NCBI GenBank assembly: GCA_949096025.1
Contig: CARXKP010000047.1
Span: 1 to 6,193, forward strand
Direction: 5' to 3'
DNA: 6,193 nt
Origin: an uncultured Eubacteriales bacterium
GTDB lineage: Bacteria > Bacillota > Clostridia > Christensenellales > UBA1242
The notes beneath the pieces were generated by a model. The model searched no databases. It was not told where the DNA came from and saw only the letters and a program-made list of their open reading frames with translations. Below, piece after piece: positions 5,821 through 6,193 of this stretch (the stretch's first letter is position 1; every line of letters begins with the position of its first letter). The translations under genes and the position numbers were made by a program.

Positions 5821-5849
5821 CTATATATTCGTAAACGGGTATGCGGGTT
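5814..5849. repeat. Inverted-repeat cluster with an AT-rich centre
   Basis: ACCCG (5814-5818) can pair with CGGGT (5836-5840), or AACCCG (from 5813) with CGGGTT (5844-5849). An inner CGAA (5818-5821) pairs with TTCG (5828-5831) around CTATATA. The GC-clamped hairpin with an AT-rich loop lies downstream of Rep and could be part of a replication or recombination site, which is only inferred. Confidence 0.35.
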
Positions 5850-5867
5850 TTATCGCTGAAAGGTAAG

Positions 5868-5903
5868 GAAAAAGCACAAGGTTGAAATGCCTTGTGCTTT
5901 TTC
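5868..5903. terminator. Strong bidirectional terminator downstream of the Rep gene
   Basis: A perfect 14-bp stem (5868-5881 with 5890-5903; core AGCACAAGG/CCTTGTGCT) closes an 8-base loop with A5 and T5 runs inside its ends. On the minus strand it lies about 37 bases after the Rep stop codon and is followed by TTTTTCCTT. Confidence 0.85.
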
Positions 5904-5907
5904 TATG

Positions 5908-5930
5908 CCCACCCAAGAGATACCCACCCA
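5908..5930 (-). repeat. Direct repeat with G-quadruplex potential after Rep
   Basis: CCCACCCA occurs twice (5908-5915, 5923-5930), 15 bases apart. On the minus strand this gives four GGG tracts, with loops of 1, 8 and 1 bases, between the Rep stop and its terminator. It could fold into a G-quadruplex in DNA or in the Rep transcript, or act as a pair of short binding repeats. Confidence 0.45.
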
Positions 5931-5939
5931 GCAGAGCCG

Positions 5940-6193
5940 CTAAAACGGACTTTCGCCGTCATCGTCAATCGGTATTAAGGTTATAGTCTTTTCTATCGGT
6001 TTGCCCGTATGCTTGTTTACGGGCGTATCTTTACTTATGTCGAAATCATATACAGCCGTAATACGCCGTAAGAACGCCGCCCACGTTGCAGGCTCGGACT
6101 GTTGTATTTTGGTGTATTGCTCTGTAAGCGGTATATTAGAAACAATGTAAACCGTATCATAGCAAGCCACGCGGTTAAAATGCCGCCCCCGTA
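5940..6193 (-). CDS. Rep replication initiator, C-terminal fragment (SF3 helicase end), cut by the window edge
   Basis: About 83 C-terminal residues are visible, in an open frame that runs off the right edge; the GTG at 6170 is an internal Val codon, not the start. RVACYDTVYIVSNIPL contains the hydrophobic strand ending in Ser-Asn that is motif C of superfamily 3 helicases. The following EQYTKIQ...TWAAFLRRI and the acidic tail IDDDGESPF resemble, as I recall them, rolling-circle Rep proteins of the CRESS-like plasmid type found in gut Firmicutes. Such Reps nick the origin with an N-terminal HUH domain and unwind DNA with the SF3 domain; the HUH and Walker A/B parts would lie beyond the window. 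Composition is more GC-rich than the rest of the window, consistent with transfer. Family assignment rests on a short fragment. Confidence 0.7.
   Translation of the reverse strand, partial: RGRHFNRVACYDTVYIVSNIPLTEQYTKIQQSEPATWAAFLRRITAVYDFDISKDTPVNKHTGKPIEKTITLIPIDDDGESPF

Larger units (their letters stand above)
5766..6193. mobile_element. Terminal part of a probable integrated Rep-encoding element
   Basis: From about 5766 the sequence changes from AT-rich host gene to more GC-rich DNA with palindromes, a terminator and a Rep gene fragment. The host gene loses its 5' end at the same place. This fits an integrated plasmid or IME whose remainder lies to the right of the window. No integrase and no duplicated target can be seen, so the exact boundary is approximate. 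A chimeric assembly is an alternative. Confidence 0.5.

Overview
The window is AT-rich chromosomal DNA from a low-GC Gram-positive bacterium, most likely Clostridia-like (Firmicutes/Bacillota). The signs are purine-rich AGGAG-type ribosome binding sites, near-consensus sigma-A promoters, TTG as well as ATG starts, and a NiCo-type riboswitch, which is common in this group. Both TGG (Trp) and TGA (stop) are used as in the standard code. The last ~400 bases are different: three hand-counted 60-base lines (5941-6120) average about 45% GC, against 28% for one line (5581-5640) of the neighbouring host gene. They carry the end of a plasmid/IME-type Rep gene.

Layout. (1) 52-2232: a probable restriction-modification module. 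A nuclease with a PUA/EVE-like N-terminus and a PD-(D/E)XK C-terminus runs rightward. It converges on a D12-class (FokI/NlaIII-like) adenine-N6 DNA methyltransferase running leftward, and the two share a bidirectional terminator. A nine-G tract sits directly in front of the nuclease start. (2) 2236-2778: a GNAT acetyltransferase immediately upstream of the methyltransferase; the two are probably translationally coupled. (3) 2779-3390: a 612-base divergent intergenic region. It holds the leftward acetyltransferase promoter, AT-rich hairpins, a possible 36-residue membrane peptide, a perfect TTGACA-17-TATAAT promoter, a NiCo (Ni2+/Co2+) riboswitch and what looks like two tandem terminators wired to it. 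(4) 3391-4344: a cation diffusion facilitator (CDF) metal exporter controlled by that riboswitch. (5) 4361-4801: a second GNAT gene, leftward. (6) 4838-5820: a broken transglutaminase-like gene, leftward, with a frameshift inside and no start codon. (7) about 5766-6193: the end of a probable mobile element, with palindromes, a strong terminator, a possible G-quadruplex and the C-terminus of a Rep with an SF3 helicase motif, cut by the window edge.

How it works together. The clearest regulatory unit is promoter, NiCo aptamer, terminators and CDF exporter: excess Ni/Co should relieve termination and switch on efflux. A chain of five mutually complementary RNA segments suggests that one ligand event could disarm two terminators in sequence. 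The R-M module is defensive, and its G-tract makes it a candidate for phase-variable nuclease expression. The right end records an insertion that appears to have removed the 5' part of the transglutaminase-like gene.
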